Origin: Bacteroidota bacterium
Lineage (GTDB): Bacteria > Bacteroidota > Bacteroidia > Flavobacteriales_D > JABDKJ01
Assembly: GCA_027621335.1 (NCBI GenBank)
Contig: JAQCAN010000087.1
Coordinates: forward strand, 1-9,168
Length of the DNA: 9,168 nucleotides
Reading direction: 5' to 3'
The notes beneath the pieces are model-generated. The model made no database searches. It had not been told where the DNA came from and saw only the letters and a list, made by a program, of their open reading frames with translations. The position numbers were made by a program, and so were the translations under genes. How positions within the stretch are numbered: the stretch's first letter is position 1; the number at the start of each line of letters is the position of its first letter. Positions 1-5,775 of the stretch are shown piece by piece.

Positions 1-162
1 TAGTGCTTTTAATAAAAGTCAGTGCTAGACTGAAAGTGAAGTACATTTTAATCCGCTACTTCTCATACACGCAAAACGTTGAATCCTTCAAAATGGCCAC
101 TCCTGAACGTATCAGCTATATTAAGCGGAGTCGGAGTGTGCGGCTAAGAACAAGTCTGACAT
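1..162. other. Left-edge stretch without a recognisable gene
   Basis: This is the downstream side of fabD and runs to the window edge. A plus-strand reading frame from a GTG at base 3 covers it, but its translation is basic, low in recognisable motifs and runs into the antisense of fabD, so I do not call it. A short AT-only inverted repeat (CTTTT at 6-10, AAAAG at 14-18) is too weak to call a terminator. I see no promoter matching TAnnTTTG; TACATTTT at 42-49 differs at the last base. Confidence 0.5.
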
Positions 163-1038
163 TCACACCCCCGTCACCTCCAAGGCTCTATCCACTTTCT
201 TGAACAGCCCCTGCAAGACCTTGCCCGGGCCTACCTCCGTAACATGATCGGCTCCATCGGCCAACATCTGCTGCATGGTCTGTGTCCAGCGCACCGGTGC
301 GGTCAATTGGGCGATCAGATTCTCCTTGATGGTCGCAGGGTCGGTGACCGGTTTGGCATCCACGTTCTGGTAGATGGGACAGATCGGAGCTTTGATCTCT
401 GTCGCTGCGATGGCTGCCGCCAATTCCTCTCTGGCCGGTTCCATCAATGGGGAATGGAAGGCTCCTCCAACGGGCAGGATGAGAGCACGCTTGGCACCTG
501 CTTCTGTGAGCTTGGCACAGGCCTCTTCCACGGCTGGCGTGGCCCCTGAGATGACCAGCTGACCCGGACAGTTATAGTTGGCCGCTACCACCACGCCATC
601 CACTTCAGCACAGACCTTCTCCACCACCTCATCATCCAATCCCAGGATGGCCGCCATGGTGGACTTCACCGCCTCACAAGCCTTCTGCATGGCCATGGCA
701 CGGGCTGAGACGAGCTTCAATCCATCTTCGAAGTTCATGGCTCCAGCGGCCACTAGGGCCGAGAATTCGCCTAGGGAATGCCCCGCCACCATATCGGGTT
801 TGAAGTCCGTACCAAGTGACTTCGCACTGATGACCGAATGCAAGAAGATGGCCGGTTGGGTCACTTTGGTCTCTTTCAGTTGTTCATCCGTTCCTGAGAA
901 CATGATCTCCGTGATAGGGAATCCTAAGATCGCATTGGCCTGATCGAAAAGAGCCTTGCTCTCGCCTCCTTGCTCATACAATTCTTTGCCCATACCTACG
1001 AATTGGGCGCCTTGTCCTGGGAATACGTATGCTTTCAT
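163..1038 (-). CDS. fabD: Malonyl-CoA:ACP transacylase (FabD)
   Basis: FabD moves the malonyl group from CoA to acyl carrier protein, giving malonyl-ACP for chain elongation in type II fatty-acid synthesis in the cytoplasm. The 291-residue product is close to the usual FabD length of about 300. It opens with the family signature FPGQGAQ (residues 6-12). The nucleophile elbow GHSLGE lies at 86-91 with Ser88 as the acyl-carrying serine. Arg113 in SARAMAMQ fits the arginine that binds the malonyl carboxylate, His195 in AFHSPLM fits the catalytic histidine, and VGPGKVLQGL (269-278) is the conserved C-terminal loop. The ATG at 1038 sits immediately before the conserved N-terminal strand, so the start is secure. 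No other fab or acpP gene is visible nearby. A terminator at 1154-1180 separates it from the gene upstream, so it probably has its own promoter in 1039-1153, although I see no clear element there. Confidence 0.97.
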   Translation of the reverse strand: MKAYVFPGQGAQFVGMGKELYEQGGESKALFDQANAILGFPITEIMFSGTDEQLKETKVTQPAIFLHSVISAKSLGTDFKPDMVAGHSLGEFSALVAAGAMNFEDGLKLVSARAMAMQKACEAVKSTMAAILGLDDEVVEKVCAEVDGVVVAANYNCPGQLVISGATPAVEEACAKLTEAGAKRALILPVGGAFHSPLMEPAREELAAAIAATEIKAPICPIYQNVDAKPVTDPATIKENLIAQLTAPVRWTQTMQQMLADGADHVTEVGPGKVLQGLFKKVDRALEVTGV

Positions 1039-1153
1039 GATGTCCTGATTTGACCTGTTGGTTTCACCCTGCGAATAACGGAAAAAGGGACTATAGAACA
1101 GGATTACAGGTCTATCTGTCCAGAACCCTTTTCCAATTCATGGGATTCTTCCA
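1039..1153. other. Intergenic region upstream of fabD
   Basis: This gap lies between the start of fabD and the terminator of the preceding minus-strand gene. By position it should hold the fabD promoter and leader. On the minus strand I find no exact TAnnTTTG element and no strong Shine-Dalgarno sequence. A short dyad, ACAG and CTGT around 1104-1118, is too weak to interpret. Confidence 0.4.
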
Positions 1154-1180
1154 ATAAAAAAGGAGCCCGAGAGCTCCTTT
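1154..1180 (-). terminator. Rho-independent terminator of the desulfurase/Bax inhibitor-1 unit
   Basis: Read on the minus strand, the stem AAAGGAGC / GCTCCTTT (1159-1166 and 1173-1180) has a perfect 8-bp match and a 6-base loop. A run of six T follows (A run at 1156-1161 on the plus strand, overlapping the stem base). The stem begins 26 bases after the stop codon of the Bax inhibitor-1 family gene. On the plus strand the stem is not followed by a T run, so it most likely works in the minus direction only. It would insulate fabD from the upstream operon. Confidence 0.85.
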
Positions 1181-1205
1181 CTTGAATACGTTCTGCTTCT
1201 TGTTC

Positions 1206-1931
1206 TTAATCCCTTCCTCCTCCGAAGAGTCTCAGCAGCATAAGGAACAGGTTGATGAAGTCCAGGTATAGGCTCAGGGCACCCATGATGGCGGCCTTTC
1301 CTGCAAAGGAGGTTCCGTTCTCTACCGTCATCCCGATGTTCTTCAGGCGCTGCACATCATAAGCAGTCAATCCGGTAAATACCAGCACTCCGATGATGGA
1401 GATGATGTAGTCCAAGGAACTGCTGCCGATGAACCAGTTCACCACTGAGGCTAGGATGATACCTATCAAGCCCATGAATAGGAACCGTCCAAAGCTGGTC
1501 AGGTCCGTCTTGGTGGTGTAGCCCACAAAAGCCATGATACCAAAGGTTCCAGCGGTGATGAAGAAGGTCTGATAGATGGTGCTGGCTGCATAGATGTGAA
1601 AGATGTAGCTCATGCTCATCCCCATGACCACGGAGAAGGCCAGGAAGAGCAAGGTCATCATCTGCAAGGACAGCTTCTGGTAAGCCGCGCCCATGGCGAT
1701 GACGAATCCAAGCGGGGCCAACATGACCACCCAACCAAGGATTGAATTGCCACCTTCAGGGGTATAGAGCATCTGGAAAAGACCAGCATCTGATGCGAAC
1801 CAATAAGCAGTGATAGCCGTGATGGTCAGTGCGCCAGTCATCCAACTGAAGACATTGGACATGAACACCCTCAAGCCTTCAGCGGTCTTGATGGCTCCCA
1901 CAGCCGGGCGATCTAGACTATTATATTCCAT
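1206..1931 (-). CDS. Bax inhibitor-1/YccA family membrane protein
   Basis: This is a 241-residue integral inner-membrane protein of the Bax inhibitor-1 (TMBIM, UPF0005) family. I count seven likely membrane helices, at roughly residues 26-46, 64-82, 91-111, 118-138, 149-168, 174-193 and 213-235, as the family predicts. The best signatures are near the C-terminus: GLTAYDVQRLK (187-197) and LYLDFINLFLMLLRLFGGGRD (221-241). Asp192 and Asp224 correspond to the two aspartates described as the pH-sensing pair in the bacterial calcium-leak homologue YetJ; that assignment is by motif alignment. Bacterial members are linked to ion leak and to membrane-protein quality control, but the role of this one is unknown. 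It starts 29 bases after the cysteine desulfurase gene and is followed by a strong terminator, so it is probably the last gene of a two-gene transcript. No Shine-Dalgarno sequence is seen; the leader is A/T-rich, as is common in Bacteroidota. Confidence 0.95.
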   Translation of the reverse strand: MEYNSLDRPAVGAIKTAEGLRVFMSNVFSWMTGALTITAITAYWFASDAGLFQMLYTPEGGNSILGWVVMLAPLGFVIAMGAAYQKLSLQMMTLLFLAFSVVMGMSMSYIFHIYAASTIYQTFFITAGTFGIMAFVGYTTKTDLTSFGRFLFMGLIGIILASVVNWFIGSSSLDYIISIIGVLVFTGLTAYDVQRLKNIGMTVENGTSFAGKAAIMGALSLYLDFINLFLMLLRLFGGGRD

Positions 1932-1960
1932 AAGTGATAATGTGTTTTACGTTATAAATA

Positions 1961-3109
1961 TCATACATCAGCGATCATCAATTGTGCCAATCGATCGACA
2001 CATGACGTGATGTCAGAAGTGGTGGTATAGCGGCTGAAACTGAAGCGCACGCTGGGTCCATCATGACAGGTCTTGATGGCATCCAGAACATGTGAACCCG
2101 CCCCAGCCCCCGAGGAACAGGCACTTCCGCCTGAACAGGCCACTCCTTCCAGGTCCAACCTGAAGAGCATCATAGAAGCGATATCAGTCTTGGGAAAATT
2201 CACATTCAGGACGGTATAGAGCGAATCCTCACTTCCACTCTGTCCATTGAATTCCACTTCAGGAAGAGCAGATTTCAATTCGCTCATCATCTGGGTCTTA
2301 AGACCACGGATGTGCGCCTCATGCTCATCCAGGTCGGCATAGGCGATGTCAAGAGCCTTGGCCAAGCCGATGATGCCATAGATATTCTCAGTTCCTGCCC
2401 TGTGATTGCGCTCTTGCCCACCACCGTGGATAAGAGAAAGTACACCCAACTCTCTGCGGTGATACAAGAAGCCCACTCCCTTAGGGCCGTGGAACTTATG
2501 GGCCGCCCCAGTGATGAAGTCCACATTCGTATGGTCTAAATCGAAGCGGTAATGTCCCATGGACTGCACCGTGTCACTGTGAAAGAGTGCGTTATGTGCC
2601 TTGCAGAGGTCTCCGATTGTCTTTAGGTCGATCAAATTCGCGATCTCGTTGTTCGCATGCATCAAGGTGACCAATACCTTCTCATTGGAATGTAGGAGGT
2701 CCTCCAACTCCACCAGATCTATGGCCCCATCTTCGCTCAAGTTAAGCCAATGCACATCCACCCAGCCCTGCTTTACAGCATACTCGATACAATTCAGAAC
2801 TGCTTTATGCTCTATGCGCGTGCTGACGATGTGTTTCACCCCCAGCTTATGGATAGCGGTGTGGATGGCCAGGTTATCAGCTTCAGTTCCGCCTGAGGTG
2901 AATGAGATCTCGGCAGGACTACAACCAAGCAGGGTTGCCACCTTTCTCCTAGCAGTCTCTATGGCGTCCTTGGCCTTGCGCCCGTATGAATGCGTTGAGG
3001 ATGGATTCCCGAAGTGCTCACGCATGAAGGGGATCATCTCATCCAAGACTTCAGGGGCGATGGGAGTTGTCGCTGCATTGTCAAGATATATGGGCTTTCC
3101 AGTGGACAT
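1961..3109 (-). CDS. Cysteine desulfurase, IscS/NifS-like (class V aminotransferase fold)
   Basis: This is a PLP-dependent enzyme that takes sulfur from L-cysteine as an enzyme persulfide, releasing alanine, for Fe-S clusters, tRNA thiolation or other sulfur acceptors. The 382-residue length fits group I desulfurases. Visible motifs are YLDNAATTP (8-16), SGGTEADNLA (72-81, PLP phosphate contacts), His101 in EHKAV, NNEIAN (153-158), HSDTVQ (177-182, Asp179 and Gln182 at the cofactor), and GAAHKFHGPKGVGFLY (201-216) with Lys205 as the PLP lysine. HGGGQERNHRAGTEN (228-242) is also typical. Cys331 in GSACSSG aligns with the catalytic Cys328 of E. coli IscS, and the loop after it is the long group I type, unlike SufS. 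A second cysteine, Cys325, precedes it. No iscU, iscA or suf genes flank it, so its sulfur acceptor cannot be inferred. It has a promoter-like element just upstream and is probably co-transcribed with the Bax inhibitor-1 gene. Confidence 0.95.
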   Translation of the reverse strand: MSTGKPIYLDNAATTPIAPEVLDEMIPFMREHFGNPSSTHSYGRKAKDAIETARRKVATLLGCSPAEISFTSGGTEADNLAIHTAIHKLGVKHIVSTRIEHKAVLNCIEYAVKQGWVDVHWLNLSEDGAIDLVELEDLLHSNEKVLVTLMHANNEIANLIDLKTIGDLCKAHNALFHSDTVQSMGHYRFDLDHTNVDFITGAAHKFHGPKGVGFLYHRRELGVLSLIHGGGQERNHRAGTENIYGIIGLAKALDIAYADLDEHEAHIRGLKTQMMSELKSALPEVEFNGQSGSEDSLYTVLNVNFPKTDIASMMLFRLDLEGVACSGGSACSSGAGAGSHVLDAIKTCHDGPSVRFSFSRYTTTSDITSCVDRLAQLMIADV

Positions 3110-3128
3110 GGGGTACTCTTAATTAAGG

Positions 3129-3136
3129 CAAATGTA
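3129..3136 (-). promoter_or_regulatory. Bacteroidota-type -7 element upstream of the cysteine desulfurase gene
   Basis: The minus strand reads TACATTTG, an exact match to the TAnnTTTG consensus of the main Bacteroidota sigma factor. It ends 20 bases before the ATG at 3109, which would put transcription start near 3122 with a short leader. I do not see a TTG at the expected -33 position, so the call rests on the -7 element and its location between rsmE and the desulfurase gene. Confidence 0.5.
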
Positions 3137-3222
3137 ATTCTCTCTTGGCTCTTAACTCCTTTCCCAGCTTCCATAGAGTCATTTGAACTTGGAAATAATA
3201 CAAGAAACGGAGCTTCTCACCC

Positions 3223-3921
3223 TCACAGGCGATTGTAGAGGGCTACTGCTTTCAATGCCGCGGTCTCTGTTCTCAGTCTGGCTGCGCCAAGGCCTAAGGC
3301 ATGGAATCCCATCTCCTTGGCCTCTCGAACTTCCTCCTCTGTGAAATCCCCTTCCGGACCGATAAGGATGAGTGTAGATCCGCCAACAGAAATCTCAGTG
3401 CTTTTATCTCCCTCATAGCAATGGGCGATGAACCGGTCCGATTCCGAGGCACCCGTGATGAAGGGCTTGTAGTCATGCATCGATTCCAAACGAGGCAGAT
3501 AGGTCCGGAGGGACTGTTTCATGGCGGACACGGCTATGCGTTCCAAGCGGTCCATTCTGACTTTGTTGCGTTCACTCCGTTGGGTACCTATGAGGCTGAA
3601 CCTTCCTAATCCCATTTCCACTGCCTTTTCTAAGAACCACTCCATCCGATCCATATTCTTGGTAGGTGCCATGGCGATGTGCAAGCCAGAGGGCATATCC
3701 CAGGATGGCAGGTCGTCCAGCACCCTGAATCGTCCACGATCTTTCTTGAGTTCCTTGATTTCAGCGCTGACCAAACGCCCTTTGCCGTTCAAGAGGATCA
3801 CGTCTTCTCCGACCTTCATCCTGAGGACCTTACTCATGTGATGGACTTCTGACCCCTCTAGCTCCTGTTCAGGACTCAGGTCCAATTCTGGATGATAGAA
3901 GCGATGACGTTCTGGATGCAT
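3223..3921 (-). CDS. rsmE: 16S rRNA (uracil1498-N3)-methyltransferase RsmE
   Basis: RsmE uses S-adenosylmethionine to methylate N3 of U1498 in 16S rRNA of the small subunit, near the decoding site. The 232-residue product has the normal family length. It has an N-terminal PUA-like part with EVHHMSKVLRMKVGE (25-39, the H..(K/H)VLR signature) and a SPOUT (trefoil-knot) catalytic part. The latter shows APTKNMDRMEWFLEKAVEMG (85-104), the RSERN motif (115-119), SAMKQSLRTYLP (132-143), IGPEGDF (187-193) and LGAARLRTETAA (211-222). The last two form the SAM-binding knot. IGPEGDF has Asp where many family members have a second Gly, which I regard as the common flavobacterial variant. The ATG at 3921 directly precedes the conserved N-terminus. 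The gene diverges from the lipoprotein gene at 3971 with only 49 bases between them. No clear terminator is seen in the 113 bases after it, so read-through into the desulfurase operon is possible. Confidence 0.97.
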   Translation of the reverse strand: MHPERHRFYHPELDLSPEQELEGSEVHHMSKVLRMKVGEDVILLNGKGRLVSAEIKELKKDRGRFRVLDDLPSWDMPSGLHIAMAPTKNMDRMEWFLEKAVEMGLGRFSLIGTQRSERNKVRMDRLERIAVSAMKQSLRTYLPRLESMHDYKPFITGASESDRFIAHCYEGDKSTEISVGGSTLILIGPEGDFTEEEVREAKEMGFHALGLGAARLRTETAALKAVALYNRL

Positions 3922-3929
3922 GAGGCCAA

Positions 3930-3944
3930 TATAGGAGGCCTATA
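3930..3944. promoter_or_regulatory. Perfect dyad in the rsmE/lipoprotein divergent intergenic region
   Basis: TATAGG and CCTATA flank a 3-base AGG centre (3930-3944), and an overlapping AGGCC / GGCCT pair lies at 3923-3927 and 3937-3941. The site lies within the 49-base gap between two divergent start codons, a place where an operator could act on both genes. Its sequence is not one I recognise, and a chance palindrome of this size is possible. Confidence 0.25.
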
Positions 3945-3970
3945 CGTATCTTCACTAAAAATCTACCCGA

Positions 3971-4468
3971 ATGTTCAAATGGTTATGCCCTCTGATTCTC
4001 CTTCTCCTCCTTTCATGCTCCAAACCTGAGGAAAAACTGGATGTCAAGATGGAAGAAGCACGCATTCATCAGCTTATGGACAGCTGGCACCAAGCCGCTT
4101 CTGTGGCTGACGAAGAGACCTTCTTCGGCTCAATGAGCGAGGATGCCATCTACTTGGGGACGGATAAAAATGAGCGCTGGGACAAGTCTACGTTCATGGA
4201 ATGGAGTGAACCTTATTTCCAGCGGGATACGGCTTGGTCCTTTCATTCACATGACCGAACCATCTATTTCTCTACGGATGCAAAGAATGCTTGGTTCGAA
4301 GAGAGTCTGGACACGTGGATGGGCCCTTGCCGCGGCAGCGGAGTGTTGGAATGGGACAATGGGGAATGGAAACTCACCCATTACAACCTGGCCATGTGCA
4401 TCGACAATGACGACATCGATGCAGTGCTGAGGGTCATCCAACCGGATTCTCTACTCCCTCCCGATTAA
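3971..4468 (+). CDS. Small lipoprotein with NTF2/SnoaL-like domain
   Basis: The 165-residue product has a hydrophobic signal (residues 7-15) ending in the lipobox LLSC, so Cys16 is the likely lipid-modified N-terminus of the mature protein. The residues after it, SKPEEK, contain a Lys followed by acidic residues, loosely like the Bacteroidota lipoprotein export signal that sends lipoproteins to the cell surface; that is an inference. The mature part (about 28-155) starts with a helix, MEEARIHQLMDSWHQAAS, then DEETFFGSMSEDAIYLGTD, and later GVLEWDNGEWKLTHYNLAM (124-142). This is the helix-then-curved-sheet order of the NTF2/SnoaL-like superfamily, whose members bind or act on small molecules or serve as accessory domains. 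No catalytic residues can be assigned and the substrate is unknown. The ATG at 3971 is the only start after the in-frame stop at 3956. The 3' end overlaps the convergent oxidoreductase gene by 18 bases. Confidence 0.88.
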   Translation: MFKWLCPLILLLLLSCSKPEEKLDVKMEEARIHQLMDSWHQAASVADEETFFGSMSEDAIYLGTDKNERWDKSTFMEWSEPYFQRDTAWSFHSHDRTIYFSTDAKNAWFEESLDTWMGPCRGSGVLEWDNGEWKLTHYNLAMCIDNDDIDAVLRVIQPDSLLPPD

Positions 4469-5572
4469 GCGCCTGGCTGCATCACGGCCGAGCAAACTAC
4501 CGATAGCCACACCCATTCCCCCTAAACGGACCGCACAGTGGATGTGCTGTCCGGGTGAGGCCATGATGGGTTCGCGGTCGGGTCCAGTGCCCATGATGCC
4601 CACCCAACGTCTCTCAATGGACACGTCCTTGCCTGGAAGGATCTTTTCTCGTAGAAGTTGCTCCAGATGTTCTTGTATCACTGGATTCAAAGCCATCTCT
4701 GAGCTATACTCAGTGGCTTCATCGTAATTCCTTCGGCCTCCCAGTAGGACCCGATTCCCGACATTCCTGAAGTAGGTGTAGCCATGGTCCAAATGCACGA
4801 CATGTTGCCAGTTCAGTTCCGGAATCGGAGAAGTGATGAGGACTTGTGCTCTCGTGGGCCTGACGGGTACATCTATGAGCTGAGCGGCCAGACCATTGGT
4901 GGTGACCAGGACGTCCCTAGCCCTCAATGTGGCTTCTCCAACATGAACAAGGACCTCTTCATTCGCATCGTCCAAGCGGTCCACAGCTGTTCCAATAAAA
5001 ACAGGAACATCCAATGCTCTCAGACGTTGATGAAACGCGGCCATCATGCGTGCCGGGTCCAATTGACCCTCATAAGGACTTGCAATCATTCCTTTAAAAC
5101 CCTGAAATACAATAGTATTAAGGCTATTTACCTCTTTAAACACTTCATTTCCTATGATAGCCCTCAAACTGGCATTCAGACCCAATCTCTCCTGTCGGCA
5201 GAGTTCTAAGAGATGCTCATCCTCAAACACTTCAAGACCGCCACAGGTCACGTAGTCCATGGCCTTGTCAGGAATCAGGGAACGGAGGTATTGAAGACCG
5301 TCCCAGCGTTTGGACACCAATGCGAGCATAGCCTCTTCACCAAGGCTCTTCTTGTCTTCAAGCAACTCACTCATGCTCCCAAAACATGCAAAGCCAGCAT
5401 TCTTGGAACTGGCTGTACTCATGAAAAGACCTTCCTTGTCGATGAGGGCCACGCGCATCTTCGGAGATTCGGTCTTCAAGGAAATGGCTGCACTGCAACC
5501 CGTGATTCCAGCACCGATGACCAGCACGTCATACCTTTCACTCAGACTCCTATGTTCCCAAAAACTAAGCAT
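4451..5572 (-). CDS. FAD-dependent oxidoreductase, D-amino-acid oxidase (DAO/DadA-like) family
   Basis: Members of this flavoenzyme fold oxidise amines or amino acids such as glycine, sarcosine or D-amino acids; the substrate here cannot be read from sequence. I start it at the ATG at 5572 (373 residues). The frame extends to a GTG at 5644, but the extra 24 residues lie before the MLSFWEHRSL opening that I associate with flavobacterial homologues. The dinucleotide-binding fold is clear: YDVLVIGAGITGCSAAISL (14-32) with GxGxxG at 20-25, and VALID ending in Asp45, which should bind the FAD ribose. STASSKNAGF (52-61) is the usual second FAD contact. Near the C-terminus, RRWVGIMGTGPDREPIM and VRLGGMGVAIGSLLG are the FAD-closing motifs of the family. 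No signal peptide is seen, so it is probably cytoplasmic. It stands alone, convergent with the lipoprotein gene and divergent from the large repeat protein. Confidence 0.93.
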   Translation of the reverse strand: MLSFWEHRSLSERYDVLVIGAGITGCSAAISLKTESPKMRVALIDKEGLFMSTASSKNAGFACFGSMSELLEDKKSLGEEAMLALVSKRWDGLQYLRSLIPDKAMDYVTCGGLEVFEDEHLLELCRQERLGLNASLRAIIGNEVFKEVNSLNTIVFQGFKGMIASPYEGQLDPARMMAAFHQRLRALDVPVFIGTAVDRLDDANEEVLVHVGEATLRARDVLVTTNGLAAQLIDVPVRPTRAQVLITSPIPELNWQHVVHLDHGYTYFRNVGNRVLLGGRRNYDEATEYSSEMALNPVIQEHLEQLLREKILPGKDVSIERRWVGIMGTGPDREPIMASPGQHIHCAVRLGGMGVAIGSLLGRDAARRLIGRE

Positions 5573-5701
5573 CGTTCCTAGCGGTGAATTTACAGGTTGT
5601 GAAAAGGCCTTTCGACCTATTGCCTCAAATAAAGGTAGATACACCTTCAGTGGGTTTCCGCTCAGAAACTAATCCAACCGCACTAACGTTACTATAAACA
5701 T

Positions 5702-5709
5702 TAACTTTG
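5702..5709 (+). promoter_or_regulatory. Bacteroidota-type -7 element for the large repeat-protein gene
   Basis: TAACTTTG matches the Bacteroidota -7 consensus TAnnTTTG exactly. Transcription would begin near 5715, giving a leader of about 60 bases to the TTG at 5776, or about 22 bases to the TTG at 5737. It follows the last upstream in-frame stop (TAA, 5695-5697). No convincing -33 TTG is visible, so spacing does not add support. Confidence 0.55.
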
Positions 5710-5757
5710 GGGGAGTATCTTATAGGAAAGACGAGTTTGGGTTCAACATTTGCTTCA

Positions 5758-5771
5758 TTAGATTTATCTAA
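5758..5771 (+). promoter_or_regulatory. Perfect palindrome just before the likely start of the repeat-protein gene
   Basis: TTAGAT and ATCTAA form a perfect 6-bp inverted repeat around a 2-base TT centre, ending 4 bases before the TTG at 5776. It could be an operator, or a weak hairpin at the translation start. It would be coding if translation begins at 5737. The AT-rich stem makes chance a real alternative. Confidence 0.25.
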
Positions 5772-5775
5772 AAAA

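Larger units (their letters stand above)
5573..5775. other. Divergent intergenic region between the oxidoreductase and repeat-protein genes
   Basis: This stretch should hold the promoters for both flanking genes. On the plus strand there is an exact -7 element at 5702-5709, an AGGAAAG sequence at 5724-5730 and a perfect AT-rich palindrome at 5758-5771. On the minus strand the best candidate is TTTATTTG (5626-5633), which differs from TAnnTTTG at its second base. If the oxidoreductase began at the GTG at 5644 instead, the left third of the region would be coding. Confidence 0.6.

Noticed and set aside
3..203. Short plus-strand frame at the left edge beginning with GTG
   Set aside because: It is basic and Ser/Arg-rich without a motif, ends inside the antisense of fabD and lacks a start signal.
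1100..1122. Weak inverted repeat upstream of fabD as a possible regulatory hairpin
   Set aside because: The stem is only four base pairs (ACAG/CTGT) and has no supporting context.
1357..1734. A 125-residue minus-strand frame rich in His and Gly inside the Bax inhibitor-1 gene
   Set aside because: It is an out-of-frame reading of a gene with a full set of family signatures. The His-rich look comes from reading hydrophobic codons out of frame.
2601..3122. A 173-residue plus-strand open frame opposite the cysteine desulfurase gene
   Set aside because: The minus strand encodes every expected desulfurase motif here. The plus-strand translation has no motif of its own and is a shadow frame.
4784..5209. 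Plus-strand open frame of 141 residues opposite the oxidoreductase gene
   Set aside because: No domain or upstream signal supports it, and the opposite strand carries a complete flavoprotein.
5573..5644. N-terminal extension of the oxidoreductase to a GTG at 5644
   Set aside because: The 24 extra residues are not part of the FAD-binding fold, and the downstream ATG gives the N-terminus expected for the family. A GTG start would also be unusual beside an available ATG.
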